Shown piece by piece: positions 25,413 to 33,651 of a stretch of DNA of 64,000 nt (positions are counted from its first letter, which is position 1; every line of letters starts with the position of its first letter). The notes under the pieces were generated by a model. That model saw nothing but the letters and a program-made list of their open reading frames with translations. It was not told where the DNA came from and did not search any database. The stretch comes from Promicromonospora umidemergens (GTDB taxonomy: Bacteria; Actinomycetota; Actinomycetes; Actinomycetales; Cellulomonadaceae), in the NCBI RefSeq assembly GCF_024171995.1, contig NZ_JAMTCT010000001.1:372001-436000 (forward strand), read 5' to 3'. The position numbers and the translations under genes are program-made.

Positions 25413-25851
25413 CAGCAACCTCTCTCGGTGTCGCGCGGCACGGTCGCGGTTCGCGCTCCCCGCCGCCTCGTAAGGACCCGTCGCGTCGGCGTCGCGTCGC
25501 CACAGCTGGGGTTGCGACTGTGCCCGCCCACGCACAGGTGGATCTAGCCATTCTGTCCCCTCACAGCCTGCGCTCACACCATAGGGCGGTCAAGAGTGCG
25601 TGATCTGCGTTACGTCTGTGCTGGTTCGCACCAGTATTGATACGCGGTATCGCAATAATGAGACTGAGTGCATGACTCGCGCGTTGCCCAGGTCTCACAG
25701 ATTCATCAAAAAGACACCACGCGACCTGGTTGCGAGGCATGGCCGGGGTGCGTGCACTACCTTTGGCGACGGAGGGTCCGACGCAGGACCGACAGAATGA
25801 GGCATACGACCCGGCAGACAGTGCCGGACAGAGAGAGGGACGATCAACCAA
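25413..25851. other. Long divergent promoter region of aceE and the DUF3052 gene
   Basis: 439 bp without a convincing gene, noticeably AT-richer than its surroundings in 25580-25720. Two adjacent short palindromes are visible: CTGGTTCGCACCAG (25621-25634) and GATACGCGGTATC (25639-25651), which are candidate operators for pyruvate or redox control. No RNA gene recognised. Confidence 0.5.
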
Positions 25852-26259
25852 GTGAGCACGGACACCCAGGGCGCTGGGCGCCTCGGTTTCGAGGCCGGCC
25901 AGGTGGTGCAGGAGTTCGGCTGGGGCGACGACGTCGACGAAGCCCTCCGGGCGGACATCGAGAAGATCATCGGTAGCGAGCTGGAGGACGAGGACTTCGG
26001 TGACGTGACCGACGGCGTCATCCTCTGGTGGCGGGAGGACGACGGCGACCTCACCGACGCGATGGTCGATGTGCTGACCGTCCTGGACGACGGCGGTCTT
26101 ATCTGGATCCTCACGCCCAAGCCCGGCCGCGACGGCGAGGTAGGCCACAGCGACATCCAGGAGGCCGCCACCACGGCCGGCCTGCAGACCACCAGTACCT
26201 TCGCTATCGCGGCGGACTGGTCGGCCACCCGGCTCGCCTTCCGAGGCCGCGGTAAGTGA
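25852..26259 (+). CDS. DUF3052 family protein
   Basis: 135 aa. LGFEAGQVVQEFGWGDDVDEALRADIE, WWREDDGDLTDAMVDVLTVLDDGGLIWILTPK and the final TSTFAIAADWSATRLA are the DUF3052 signature, like mycobacterial Rv2239c. Function unknown; residues resemble an rRNA or SAM-binding Rossmann-like core in pattern only. GTG start at 25852. It is followed 21 bp later by the peroxiredoxin gene, so the two form an operon divergent from aceE, the same arrangement as in mycobacteria. Confidence 0.88.
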   Translation: MSTDTQGAGRLGFEAGQVVQEFGWGDDVDEALRADIEKIIGSELEDEDFGDVTDGVILWWREDDGDLTDAMVDVLTVLDDGGLIWILTPKPGRDGEVGHSDIQEAATTAGLQTTSTFAIAADWSATRLAFRGRGK

Positions 26260-26280
26260 AGGTCTGACAACTGGGGAGCT

Positions 26281-26772
26281 ATGACCGAGTCCACCGCCAC
26301 GCCGAGTGGTTCCGTGGTGCCGCTGAAGTCGGGTGACCCCGCACCCGACTTCACGCTGCCCGACACGCATGGCACCCCGACCACGCTGTCGGACCTGCGC
26401 GGTGCGCCGGTGCTCATGGTCTTCGTGCCGTTCGCGTTCTCGGGCACGTGCACCGATGAGCTGTGCGAGCTGCGCGACAACATCGAGGACTTCGAGACGG
26501 CTGGCGTGCGCCTTCTCGTGGTGTCCACGGACGCGGTCTTCACGCTCAAGGCGTGGCAGGCGGCCGAGGGCTACCAGTTCGACCTGTTGTCCGACTTCTG
26601 GCCGCACGGCGAGGTGGCACGTGCCTACGGTGTGCTCGACGAGGACGCCGGGCACGCGCTGCGCGGGACGTTCCTGATCGACGTCGACGGGATCGTCCGG
26701 TGGTGCGTCGTCAACCCGCGGGGGCAGGCACGCGACCTGGAGGACTACCGCAGGGCGGTCGCGGAGATCTGA
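26281..26772 (+). CDS. AhpE-like peroxiredoxin with a CX4C motif
   Basis: 163 aa. The thioredoxin-fold peroxidase motif is FVPFAFSGTCTDELCELRD, with the peroxidatic Cys57 preceded by Thr and Pro. A second Cys62 five residues later gives CX4C, as in PrxQ/BCP-type peroxiredoxins, whereas classic AhpE is 1-Cys. It would reduce peroxides using thiols or mycoredoxin-like partners. Gene order (DUF3052 then peroxiredoxin) and overall length resemble Rv2239c-ahpE. ATG 26281 lies 21 bp after the previous stop. Confidence 0.87.
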   Translation: MTESTATPSGSVVPLKSGDPAPDFTLPDTHGTPTTLSDLRGAPVLMVFVPFAFSGTCTDELCELRDNIEDFETAGVRLLVVSTDAVFTLKAWQAAEGYQFDLLSDFWPHGEVARAYGVLDEDAGHALRGTFLIDVDGIVRWCVVNPRGQARDLEDYRRAVAEI

Positions 26773-26835
26773 TCCGACTCGTCCGGAAATCTGTGCCGGA
26801 CACGGCGCGGGGCAGGTATCGTTGTCCCGCTGCCG

Positions 26836-26912
26836 GGGCCTGTAGCTCAGCTGGTTAGAGCGCCACGTTTACACCGTGGATGTCGGGGGTTCGAGTCCCT
26901 CCGGGCCCACCA
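26836..26912 (+). tRNA. tRNA-Val (TAC)
   Basis: The cloverleaf runs from GGGCCTG to CGGGCCC, with anticodon loop TTTACAC giving TAC, T arm GGGGGTTCGAGTCCCTC, and an encoded 3' ACCA. Unlike the other tRNAs in this window, it encodes CCA. Confidence 0.95.
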
Positions 26913-26918
26913 TGTGAT

Positions 26919-26951
26919 GACGCGGGACATCGTTGATAGATGTCTCGCGTC
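26919..26951 (+). terminator. Terminator after tRNA-Val
   Basis: GACGCGGGACATC (26919-26931) pairs with GATGTCTCGCGTC (26939-26951) with one mismatch, and a CTGGCTTTG follows. Confidence 0.75.
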
Positions 26952-27063
26952 CTGGCTTTGTCCGAGAGTTGTTCGGTCCGCCTCGACCATGCGATCTGGC
27001 AGGCTCCAGGGTGCTAAACCATGCCTAACTGCGTTCTGGAAGAGGACCTGCTGCGCGGGGCTG

Positions 27064-27084
27064 TTGGTAGGTAATGCAAACTAA
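27064..27084. promoter_or_regulatory. Possible MarR operator upstream of its own gene
   Basis: TTGGTAGGTAATGCAAACTA begins 39 bp before the MarR start. Read in reverse complement it aligns, with one gap, with the palindrome at 28787-28807 (TxGTTTG...ACCwACCA). Shared sequence is visible; binding is inference. Confidence 0.5.
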
Positions 27085-27102
27085 GTCACGTAGGATCGTC
27101 GT

Positions 27103-27555
27103 ATGGGATCTGATGACGCGCTCGAGGACGCTCTCGTCCGGACGTCCTTCCGGCTGATGGCCGTGCTCACCCGGATCGGTGCCGAGCACGACCTGTCCCT
27201 CACCCAGCTGCGCGTGCTCGGTATCCTGCGTGACCGCCGACCTCGGATGACGGATCTGGCCGCGTTCCTGGGGCTCGACAAGTCGACGATGTCCGGTCTC
27301 GTCGAACGAGCCGAGCGCCGAGGGCTCGTGGCCCGGGACAGGTCCCGAGAGGACCGCCGGGCGGTCGAAGTGTTCATCACCCCGGCCGGCCGCGAGCTCG
27401 AGGAACGGCTGCAGAAAGAGATCCGCGCTGCGCTCGCACCCTTCACGAACCGCCTGGAGTCGAACGACCGGCACGAGCTTGCACGCCTGCTCGACACCGT
27501 GTCCGGTACGTCCGCGGCGGACCGCGGGACCACGGAGCCTCCGAGCGGGCCCTGA
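27103..27555 (+). CDS. MarR-family transcriptional regulator
   Basis: 150 aa. The winged HTH is clear: LSLTQLRVLGILRDRRPRMTDLAAFLGLDKSTMSGLVERAERRGLV, then the wing DRSREDRRAVEVFITPAG. MarR dimers repress neighbouring genes and release DNA on binding small phenolic or oxidant signals. A motif upstream of its own start recurs between the AttH-like gene and the SDR gene, so these are likely targets. It converges on the AttH-like gene, with a strong hairpin between them. Confidence 0.88.
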   Translation: MGSDDALEDALVRTSFRLMAVLTRIGAEHDLSLTQLRVLGILRDRRPRMTDLAAFLGLDKSTMSGLVERAERRGLVARDRSREDRRAVEVFITPAGRELEERLQKEIRAALAPFTNRLESNDRHELARLLDTVSGTSAADRGTTEPPSGP

Positions 27556-27572
27556 AAGGAAAGAAGGCGACG

Positions 27573-27619
27573 CCGGGCGGCACCCTGCTGCAGGTCGGCT
27601 GCAGCAGGGTGCCGCCCGG
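27573..27619. terminator. 20-bp perfect hairpin between MarR and AttH-like genes
   Basis: Arms 27573-27592 and 27600-27619 are exactly complementary with a 7-base loop; it lies between converging genes. Confidence 0.88.
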
Positions 27620-27644
27620 CACCGCGGGGACTAGACCGCGGGGG

Positions 27645-28736
27645 CTAGGAGGCGGGCCAGTCGCCGAACATCTCGGCGAAGTTCTTGCCGCTGACCCTGG
27701 CGCCGTCGTAGGTGCCCTCGAACCTGGCGGTGGCCTCAAGGCGTCCGTTGCCGCCCAGGATGATCTCTTGGCCCGGGTTGCCGACGATGCGCACCGTGAG
27801 ACGGGTGTCCAGCGCCGGGATGCTGGCGACCCACCGGGTCGGATACCTCTGTCCGGTCGTGGGGCTGGTCCAGAACTTGCCGGCGTCCTCGGCGAGCGGC
27901 TCGACGGCTGCCACCTCGTAGGAGCCGTCCTCGCGCAGCACCGTTGCCCAGGTGTGCGTCTCGCCGTCAGCGCTGACGGCGTCCCAGAGGGCCACCGCAT
28001 CGCCGTTCGGCATGTTGAAGTTCATCCAGCTCCAGTGATTGCCCGGAGTCCCTACGTTCGGTCCCCACTGGCGGTCCAGCCAGGAACGGCCGGTGACCTG
28101 CTGGCGGCGCCCGTCGATGGTGACGGTGCCGGTGGTCCGCATGTCGGGCAGGGCGAACTCGTAGTTCGTGTGGTCGAACAGAGTGAACGCTCCGGTGCCG
28201 CCGTAGTTCAGGGCCGGTCCGCGCGCCTGGAGCACGAGGTCCAGGGAGCCCCACGGCACGTCGAGGGAGACGGACATCCGCTCGGCGTTCCCCGTCCATC
28301 GCAGGCCGGGTGCCTTGATGTCGAGGCTCTGCGTGCTCCAGGAGTAGTCGCCCTCGTCGAACCTCGTGGCGTAGCTCTCGTACCAGCCGGTGGTCGCGTC
28401 GTGGGCGGAGACCAGCAGCAGGTTGCCCGGCCCTTCCGGAAGACGCACGGTGTGCACCAGCAGGCCTATGTCGTGGCCGCGGGCTTTCACTCGACTGGTG
28501 AAGTAGATCGAGTCGGCCCACTCCTCGTTCGCGTCCGGCGTCTGGGCGGCGAGATCTGTGGCCGGATCGACCACTGCCGGGATCCCGCTGTCGGCGACCG
28601 TGCTGGTCGTGACCGTGCGCGCGGGGGAAGCGGGGTCTGTGTCGTTGGCCAGAGCCAGGGATGCGCTGGCCGTCGAACCGAGCAACGCCGTCAGCGTCGC
28701 GGCGGCGGCCAGCTTGATACCGGTGCTTCTCCGCAT
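27645..28736 (-). CDS. Secreted CrtC/AttH-like lipocalin-fold protein
   Basis: 363 aa. A signal peptide (MRRSTGIKLAAAATLTALLG..ASASLA) is followed by two beta-barrel halves of the CrtC/AttH superfamily, recognised by EWADSIYFTSRVKARGHDIGLLVHT near the start, RSWLDRQWGP in the middle (the conserved SWLDRQWG loop) and WSWMNFNMPNGDAVALWDA. Carotenoid 1,2-hydratase CrtC belongs here, but most secreted bacterial members (AttH-like) have unknown lipid-like substrates. This one is exported, so a carotenoid role is unlikely. It is divergent from the SDR gene, with MarR-like palindromes between them. Confidence 0.8.
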   Translation of the reverse strand: MRRSTGIKLAAAATLTALLGSTASASLALANDTDPASPARTVTTSTVADSGIPAVVDPATDLAAQTPDANEEWADSIYFTSRVKARGHDIGLLVHTVRLPEGPGNLLLVSAHDATTGWYESYATRFDEGDYSWSTQSLDIKAPGLRWTGNAERMSVSLDVPWGSLDLVLQARGPALNYGGTGAFTLFDHTNYEFALPDMRTTGTVTIDGRRQQVTGRSWLDRQWGPNVGTPGNHWSWMNFNMPNGDAVALWDAVSADGETHTWATVLREDGSYEVAAVEPLAEDAGKFWTSPTTGQRYPTRWVASIPALDTRLTVRIVGNPGQEIILGGNGRLEATARFEGTYDGARVSGKNFAEMFGDWPAS

Positions 28737-28768
28737 GGGGAACCTTCCGTGTGGGGGTGATGGTGTGT

Positions 28769-28807
28769 ATTACCAACTATTCAAGGATGGTTTGTAATAC
28801 CAACCAT
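28769..28807. promoter_or_regulatory. Palindromic elements between the AttH-like and SDR genes
   Basis: An imperfect palindrome, ATGGTTTGTA (28787-28796) and TACCAACCAT (28798-28807), is accompanied by a half-site TATTACCAACTA at 28769-28780. It covers the expected promoter of the AttH-like gene and resembles the element before the MarR gene. Confidence 0.55.
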
Positions 28808-28914
28808 GTCAAGGGGTTGTCCGGCACCGGCGACGGCCGGTGCGGTTCCGGTGCGAGTGAACACCGCTGCTCGCACGCTGGATGTTGCACCTGACATCGA
28901 CGGGGGAGTTGCAC

Positions 28915-29805
28915 ATGTCGGACCAGACCACGCCGCAGGACCCCAGCACCCAGTACCCGCGACCGGAGCAGCCTGCGGACGACCTGCAGCCGCCGGGTCG
29001 CACGGGCGACATGTCGCAGGAGCCGAATCACGGGGAGTCCACCTATCGGGGATCCGGCCGGCTGGACGGTAAGCGGGCGCTGATCACGGGCGGTGACTCC
29101 GGTATCGGGAGGGCGGTCGCGATCGCGTTCGCGCGCGAGGGTGCCGACGTCGCGATCTCCTACCTGCCGGAGGAGGAGCCGGACGCCCGGACGACGGCGC
29201 ACTGGGTCGAGGACGCGGACCGCAAGGCCGTGCTGCTGCCGGGCGACATCCGGGACGAGGAGTTCTGCCGCCGGCTCGTCGCCGACGCGGTGGACGGGCT
29301 CGGCGGCCTGGACATCCTCGTGAACAACGCCGCGTACCAGATGTCCCAGGACGACGGGCTGCGCGGCATCACGACGGACCAGCTCGACCGGGTGCTGAAG
29401 ACCAACGTCTACGCGCTGTTCTGGATCACCAAGGCGGCGCTGGACCACTTGCCCGAGGGTGGGTCGATCATCAACACGACGTCGATCCAGGCGTTCGAGC
29501 CGAGCCCCCAGCTGCTCGACTACGCCACGACCAAGGCAGCCATCCTCAACTTCACGAAGGGGCTGGCGCAGCAGCTCGCGCCGGAAGGCATCCGCGTCAA
29601 CGCGGTGGCGCCCGGGCCGATCTGGACGCCACTGATCCCCGCCACGATGCCGGACGAGAAGGTGGAGCAGTTCGGCGGCGACACGCCGTTGGGCCGCGCC
29701 GGCCAGCCCGCTGAGCTGGCGCCGGCGTACGTGTTCTTCGCGTCCCAGGAGTCCAGTTACATCACCGGGGACCGTATCGGTGTGACGGGCGGCCGGCCGC
29801 TGTAG
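28915..29805 (+). CDS. SDR-family oxidoreductase (YghA/general-stress type)
   Basis: 296 aa. A Gly/Pro-rich N-terminal extension of about 45 residues precedes the Rossmann domain: KRALITGGDSGIGRAVAIAFA (TGxxxGIG), NNAAYQ (NNAG variant), the Ser in INTTSIQAF, and catalytic YATTK with Tyr and Lys. The extension and motifs match the YghA/GsiB-operon type of SDR seen in stress regulons, using NADP(H). ATG 28915 follows GGGGGAG at 7 bp. It is divergent from the AttH-like gene and may share its MarR operators. Confidence 0.88.
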   Translation: MSDQTTPQDPSTQYPRPEQPADDLQPPGRTGDMSQEPNHGESTYRGSGRLDGKRALITGGDSGIGRAVAIAFAREGADVAISYLPEEEPDARTTAHWVEDADRKAVLLPGDIRDEEFCRRLVADAVDGLGGLDILVNNAAYQMSQDDGLRGITTDQLDRVLKTNVYALFWITKAALDHLPEGGSIINTTSIQAFEPSPQLLDYATTKAAILNFTKGLAQQLAPEGIRVNAVAPGPIWTPLIPATMPDEKVEQFGGDTPLGRAGQPAELAPAYVFFASQESSYITGDRIGVTGGRPL

Positions 29806-29839
29806 CGGGGCCCTGCGTCGAGCCGAGAACGAGGTGCGC

Positions 29840-30349
29840 TCAGCCCGGCCGCGACCCCGGCTTGACGGCCAGCACCGGGCACTCGGCGGTCAGGAGGATC
29901 CGCTGCGCCACGGAGCCCATGAGCAGCTTGCCCACCGGGCTACGGTGCCGCAGCCCCACGACGACGAGCCGCGCGGACAGCTCCTCGGCGACGTCGAGCA
30001 CCTGGTCCGCGACGTCCCGTCCCATCTCCTGCCGCACGACGTGGGGCAGGCCGGTACCTCGCAGCCGCTCCGCGAGGTCGGCGAGGCCGGCGGGCGCCGC
30101 GAAGCGCTCGTCCACGAGGGCGTCCCCGCGGGTGCCGTTGACCACCGCGACGCCGCGCCCGCCCTCTCGGGCCCAGGCGATGCCGTGCTCGAGGGCGGCG
30201 TCGCCGAACGCGTCGGGGGTCCACGCCACGACCACCCACCCGTCGGCCGAGCCCGGCCCGTTGCCCGGCCCGGTGCCCGGCCCGGTGTCCAGCCCGGTGT
30301 CCAACCCGGCGTCCAGTCCACTTTCCTGGTGCTGCGCGTCCTTCGTCAC
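29840..30349 (-). CDS. Universal stress protein-like, UspA fold
   Basis: 169 aa from a GTG at 30349 that overlaps the tctA stop (GTGA). The first ~35 residues are an imperfect repeat of DTG/GPG. The UspA domain follows: [25 protein letters not shown], then a C-terminal [19 protein letters not shown]...CPVLAVKP with the nucleotide-binding Gly pattern. Coupling to tctA and the similar arrangement in other tct operons suggest it tunes the transporter or responds to its use. Confidence 0.8.
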   Translation of the reverse strand: MTKDAQHQESGLDAGLDTGLDTGPGTGPGNGPGSADGWVVVAWTPDAFGDAALEHGIAWAREGGRGVAVVNGTRGDALVDERFAAPAGLADLAERLRGTGLPHVVRQEMGRDVADQVLDVAEELSARLVVVGLRHRSPVGKLLMGSVAQRILLTAECPVLAVKPGSRPG

Positions 30350-31932
30350 CGCTGATCCCCTTCCGTCCCGACGGCGGCGCCGTCGTCTCGTACCACGTCC
30401 GCGGCGGCCTCGGCCACCATCCGGGACTCCGTCCGTGACCGCCACCGCGACAGCAGCGGCCGGGTCGCCAGCACCAGGAGGAGCACCGCGTAGATGACGA
30501 TCGCGAGCGGCTCGCCCCACAGGATGGCGGGGTCGCCGCCGGAGATGGTGAGCGCCTCGCGCAGCTTGGTCTCCATGAGCGGGCCAAGGATGACGCCGAG
30601 GATGAGCGGCAGCACCGGCAGCCCGAACCGCCGCATCGCGAGGCCGAGCAGGCCGAACACGAGCAGCAGGCCGATGTCGAACGGGTCGAGGTTCGTGGCG
30701 TAGGCGCCGAGGCAGGCGAAGAAGAGGATCCCGGCGTACAGCTGGGGGCGCGGGATGCGCAGCAGCCGGGCCCACAGCGGCGCCAGCGGCAGGTTGAGCA
30801 CGAGCAGCAGGAGGTTGCCGATCAGCAGGCTCGCCAGCAGGGTCCACACCATGTCGGCGTGCTCGGTCATGAGCTGCGGACCGGGCTGGATGCCGTAGCC
30901 CTGCAGCGCGGACAGCATCACCGACGCCGTCGCCGTCACGGGCAGTCCGAGCGCGAGCATAGGCACGAGCATGCCGGCGGCCGACGCGTTGTTCGCGGCC
31001 TCAGGGCCGGCCACGCCCTCGATGGCGCCCTGGCCGAACTCGTCCTTGCCGCGGCCCTTCGCGCTCGAGCGCTTGGCCAGCTTGCGCTCGGTGACGTACG
31101 ACAGGAACGTCGGCAGCTCGGCGCCGCCGGCCGGCAGCGCGCCGAACGGGAAACCGTACGCCGTGCCGCGCAGCCAGGGCCACCACGAGCGGCGCAGGTC
31201 CTCGCGGCCGAGCCACGGCTGCCCGACCGGCACGACCCGCACGGGCTTGCGGCGCAGGTGCGCCGCGACCCACAGGGCCTCGCCGAGGGCGAAGATGCCC
31301 ACGGCCACCACCACGATGTCGAGGCGGTCCACGAGCTGGGAGACGCCGAACGTCAGGCGCGGCTGCCCGGTGTTCAGGTCCAGCCCCACCAGCCCGATCG
31401 TCAGGCCCACGAACAGGGCGAGCAGCCCGCGCAGCGGGCTGGCTCCCAGCACGGTCGCGGTCATGACCAGCGCCAGCACCATGAGCGCGAAGTACGACGG
31501 GGAGCCGATCTCGACGGCGACGTCGGCCAGCGCCGGCGCGAACATCGCGACCAGGAGCGTGCCGATCGTGCCGGCGACGAACGACCCGACGGCAGCGGTC
31601 GCCAGCGCCTGCGCGCCCCGCCCGACCCGGGCCATGAGGTTGCCCTCGAGCGCCGTCATCACGGACGCCGACTCGCCGGGCGTGTTGAGCAGGATCGACG
31701 TCGTCGACCCGCCGTACATGCCGCCGTAGTACAGCCCGGCGAACATGATGAACGCCTGCGTGGGCTCGAGCCCGTACGTCACGGGCAGCAGCAGCGCGAT
31801 CGCCATCGCCGGCCCGATGCCTGGCAGCACGCCGACGAACGTGCCGAGCAGCACGCCCACCGCGGCGTACAGGAGGTTCATGGGGGTGAGGGCGGCGCCG
31901 AGGCCGTCCCACAGCAGTCCGAGGTTCTCCAT
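30346..31932 (-). CDS. tctA: Tripartite tricarboxylate transporter, large permease TctA
   Basis: 528 aa with about 11-12 transmembrane helices. The family signature is near the start: [48 protein letters not shown], and [22 protein letters not shown], followed by repeated GxxPT motifs. It moves citrate or related carboxylates across the inner membrane with a proton or sodium gradient, together with TctB and the periplasmic-type binding protein TctC. ATG 31932 lies just 12 bp after the tctB stop. Confidence 0.93.
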   Translation of the reverse strand: MENLGLLWDGLGAALTPMNLLYAAVGVLLGTFVGVLPGIGPAMAIALLLPVTYGLEPTQAFIMFAGLYYGGMYGGSTTSILLNTPGESASVMTALEGNLMARVGRGAQALATAAVGSFVAGTIGTLLVAMFAPALADVAVEIGSPSYFALMVLALVMTATVLGASPLRGLLALFVGLTIGLVGLDLNTGQPRLTFGVSQLVDRLDIVVVAVGIFALGEALWVAAHLRRKPVRVVPVGQPWLGREDLRRSWWPWLRGTAYGFPFGALPAGGAELPTFLSYVTERKLAKRSSAKGRGKDEFGQGAIEGVAGPEAANNASAAGMLVPMLALGLPVTATASVMLSALQGYGIQPGPQLMTEHADMVWTLLASLLIGNLLLLVLNLPLAPLWARLLRIPRPQLYAGILFFACLGAYATNLDPFDIGLLLVFGLLGLAMRRFGLPVLPLILGVILGPLMETKLREALTISGGDPAILWGEPLAIVIYAVLLLVLATRPLLSRWRSRTESRMVAEAAADVVRDDGAAVGTEGDQR

Positions 31933-31944
31933 CAGGTCACCGCC

Positions 31945-32481
31945 TCACAAGATTCCGTCGAGGACGCCGGGGGTGAGCGGGATGCCCAGCCCGACGACGA
32001 AGCCGTACCAGCTGGCCACCGCGAGCACGAGCCCCACGAGGACGTCGCGGATCAGCGTGCGGCTGCCGAGCGCCCACGCAGCGCCCGCGAAGAGGACCGC
32101 GCCGGCGAGCGCCCAGCCGATCCAGGTGACGGTGGCGATGGTCAGCAGGATGACGCCGACCAGCTTCAGCACCGTCGGCCAGTCGGCGGGCGTCGTGACG
32201 TCGACGTCCTCGCCCGCCTCCGGCTCGGGGCGCGAGCCGCGCGCCGCCGCCACGGCCAGCAGCACGCTCGTGACGACGAGCCCCGCGCCGATGACGATCG
32301 GGAAGATGCGCGGACCCACGGGGTCGGCGAACCCGACCTCCAGGGTCGTGGCGTCGTACACGGTGTACGCGCCGACGACGAGCAGCACGGCAGCCAGCCC
32401 GTACTGGGCGGCGTCGACGCGCGGGGCCGGGGGACCGTGGTCCGCTGGCCCCGCTGCGGGGGTCTCCACCTCGGTGCTCAC
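31945..32481 (-). CDS. tctB: Tripartite tricarboxylate transporter, small permease TctB
   Basis: 178 aa with four hydrophobic segments: AAVLLVVGAYTVYDATTL, FPIVIGAGLVVTSVLLAVAA, KLVGVILLTIATVTWIGWALAGAVLFAG and VLVGLVLAVASWYGFVVGLGI. Size, helix spacing and place between tctC and tctA identify TctB. The ATG or GTG at 32481 overlaps the tctC stop by 4 bp. Confidence 0.9.
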   Translation of the reverse strand: MSTEVETPAAGPADHGPPAPRVDAAQYGLAAVLLVVGAYTVYDATTLEVGFADPVGPRIFPIVIGAGLVVTSVLLAVAAARGSRPEPEAGEDVDVTTPADWPTVLKLVGVILLTIATVTWIGWALAGAVLFAGAAWALGSRTLIRDVLVGLVLAVASWYGFVVGLGIPLTPGVLDGIL

Positions 32482-33542
32482 AGCAGGTTCAGCTCCTTCA
32501 GGGTGGTCGACACCCGTTCGTCCTGCTCGCGCAGGAACTGCTCGAAGTCGTCACCGGTGACGAAGGCGTCGGTCCAGCCGTTGTCGGCAAGGGCCTGCTC
32601 CCACTCGGGCGAGTCGTGCATGCGGGTGAGGTACTCGATGAGCTCGGCGCGGCGCTCCTCGCTGATGCCGGGCGGGGCGACGACGCCGCGCCAGTTGGTG
32701 AAGACGAGGTCGATGCCGGACTCGGTGAGGGTCGGGACGTCGGCGAGGACGCCCTCGGTCAGGCGCTCCTCGCCGGAGACGGCGAGCACCCGCAGCTCGC
32801 CCGCCTCGATCTGCCCCTCGAACTCGGCGAGGCCGGAGAACCCCACCTGGATCTTGTTCCCCAGCAGCGCACTGGTCAGGGGGCCGCCGCCGTCGTAGGA
32901 CACGTACCGCACGTCCTTCGGGTCGACGTCGACCGCCTTGGCGAGCTGCATCGGGAACAGGTGGTCGGGGCCGCCGGGCGAGGAGCCGCCGCCCACCACG
33001 ACCGAGCCCGGGTCCTCCTGCCACGCCGCCTCGAGGTCGTCGATCGTGCGGAACGGGGAGTCCGCCGGCACGAGCACGCCCTCCTGCTCCTCGATGAGCT
33101 GGGCGAGCGGCGTCGCGTCGTGCGGGCGGGCGTCCACGCCGAACGAGTACGTGGACCCGACCACGCCGAGACCCAGCGTCATCATGAGCCGCTCGTTGCC
33201 CGCCTCGCCCATGAGCCGCGACATCGCGACAGAGCCGCCCGCGCCCAGGATGTTCGTCACCTGGATGTCGCCGCCGGTGATGCCGTCGCGGTCGAGGACG
33301 CCGACGGCCGCGCGGCCGGTCTGGTCGTAACCGCCGCCGGGGCTGTTCGGGATCCACATGTCGAGGTCCGCGGAGTCGTCGCCGCGCGTGACGCCGCACC
33401 CGGCGCCGACGGCGACCAGGGTCACGGCGAGCGTGGCGGCGAGGGCGAGACGGGCGCCGCGGCGGCGGCCGGTGCTGCGGGAGTGCCCGGGTTCCGCGGG
33501 CTCGGACGTGCGGCTCGGGGGGCCGGATGTCGTCGACGACAT
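32478..33542 (-). CDS. tctC: Tripartite tricarboxylate transporter substrate-binding lipoprotein TctC
   Basis: 354 aa. A signal with lipobox (LVAVGAGC) precedes a two-lobe binding domain with MWIPNSPGGGYDQTGRA, VTNILGAGGSVAMSRL, PVVVGGGSSPGG-type segment (VVVGGGSSPGGPDHLFP), VRYVSYDGGGPLTSALLG and DLVFTNWRGVVAPPGISEE, the Bug/TctC signature. It captures citrate-like acids outside the membrane for TctAB. ATG 33542 is about 110 bp from the divergent sensor kinase gene, which probably controls it. Confidence 0.92.
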   Translation of the reverse strand: MSSTTSGPPSRTSEPAEPGHSRSTGRRRGARLALAATLAVTLVAVGAGCGVTRGDDSADLDMWIPNSPGGGYDQTGRAAVGVLDRDGITGGDIQVTNILGAGGSVAMSRLMGEAGNERLMMTLGLGVVGSTYSFGVDARPHDATPLAQLIEEQEGVLVPADSPFRTIDDLEAAWQEDPGSVVVGGGSSPGGPDHLFPMQLAKAVDVDPKDVRYVSYDGGGPLTSALLGNKIQVGFSGLAEFEGQIEAGELRVLAVSGEERLTEGVLADVPTLTESGIDLVFTNWRGVVAPPGISEERRAELIEYLTRMHDSPEWEQALADNGWTDAFVTGDDFEQFLREQDERVSTTLKELNLL

Positions 33543-33651
33543 CGGTTCCTCCAGACTGGGTCGGTGCTGCGGGGCAGCCTTGCCCCGGTGTCATCGTCAC
33601 AGGTGCCCACCGGGCGCGTCATCATTGGGTAACCAAAGGAGGTTGTGGAAC

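Noticed and set aside
27645-28736. Carotenoid 1,2-hydratase CrtC
   Set aside because: The protein belongs to the superfamily but has a signal peptide and no carotenoid genes nearby, so a carotenoid role is not supported.
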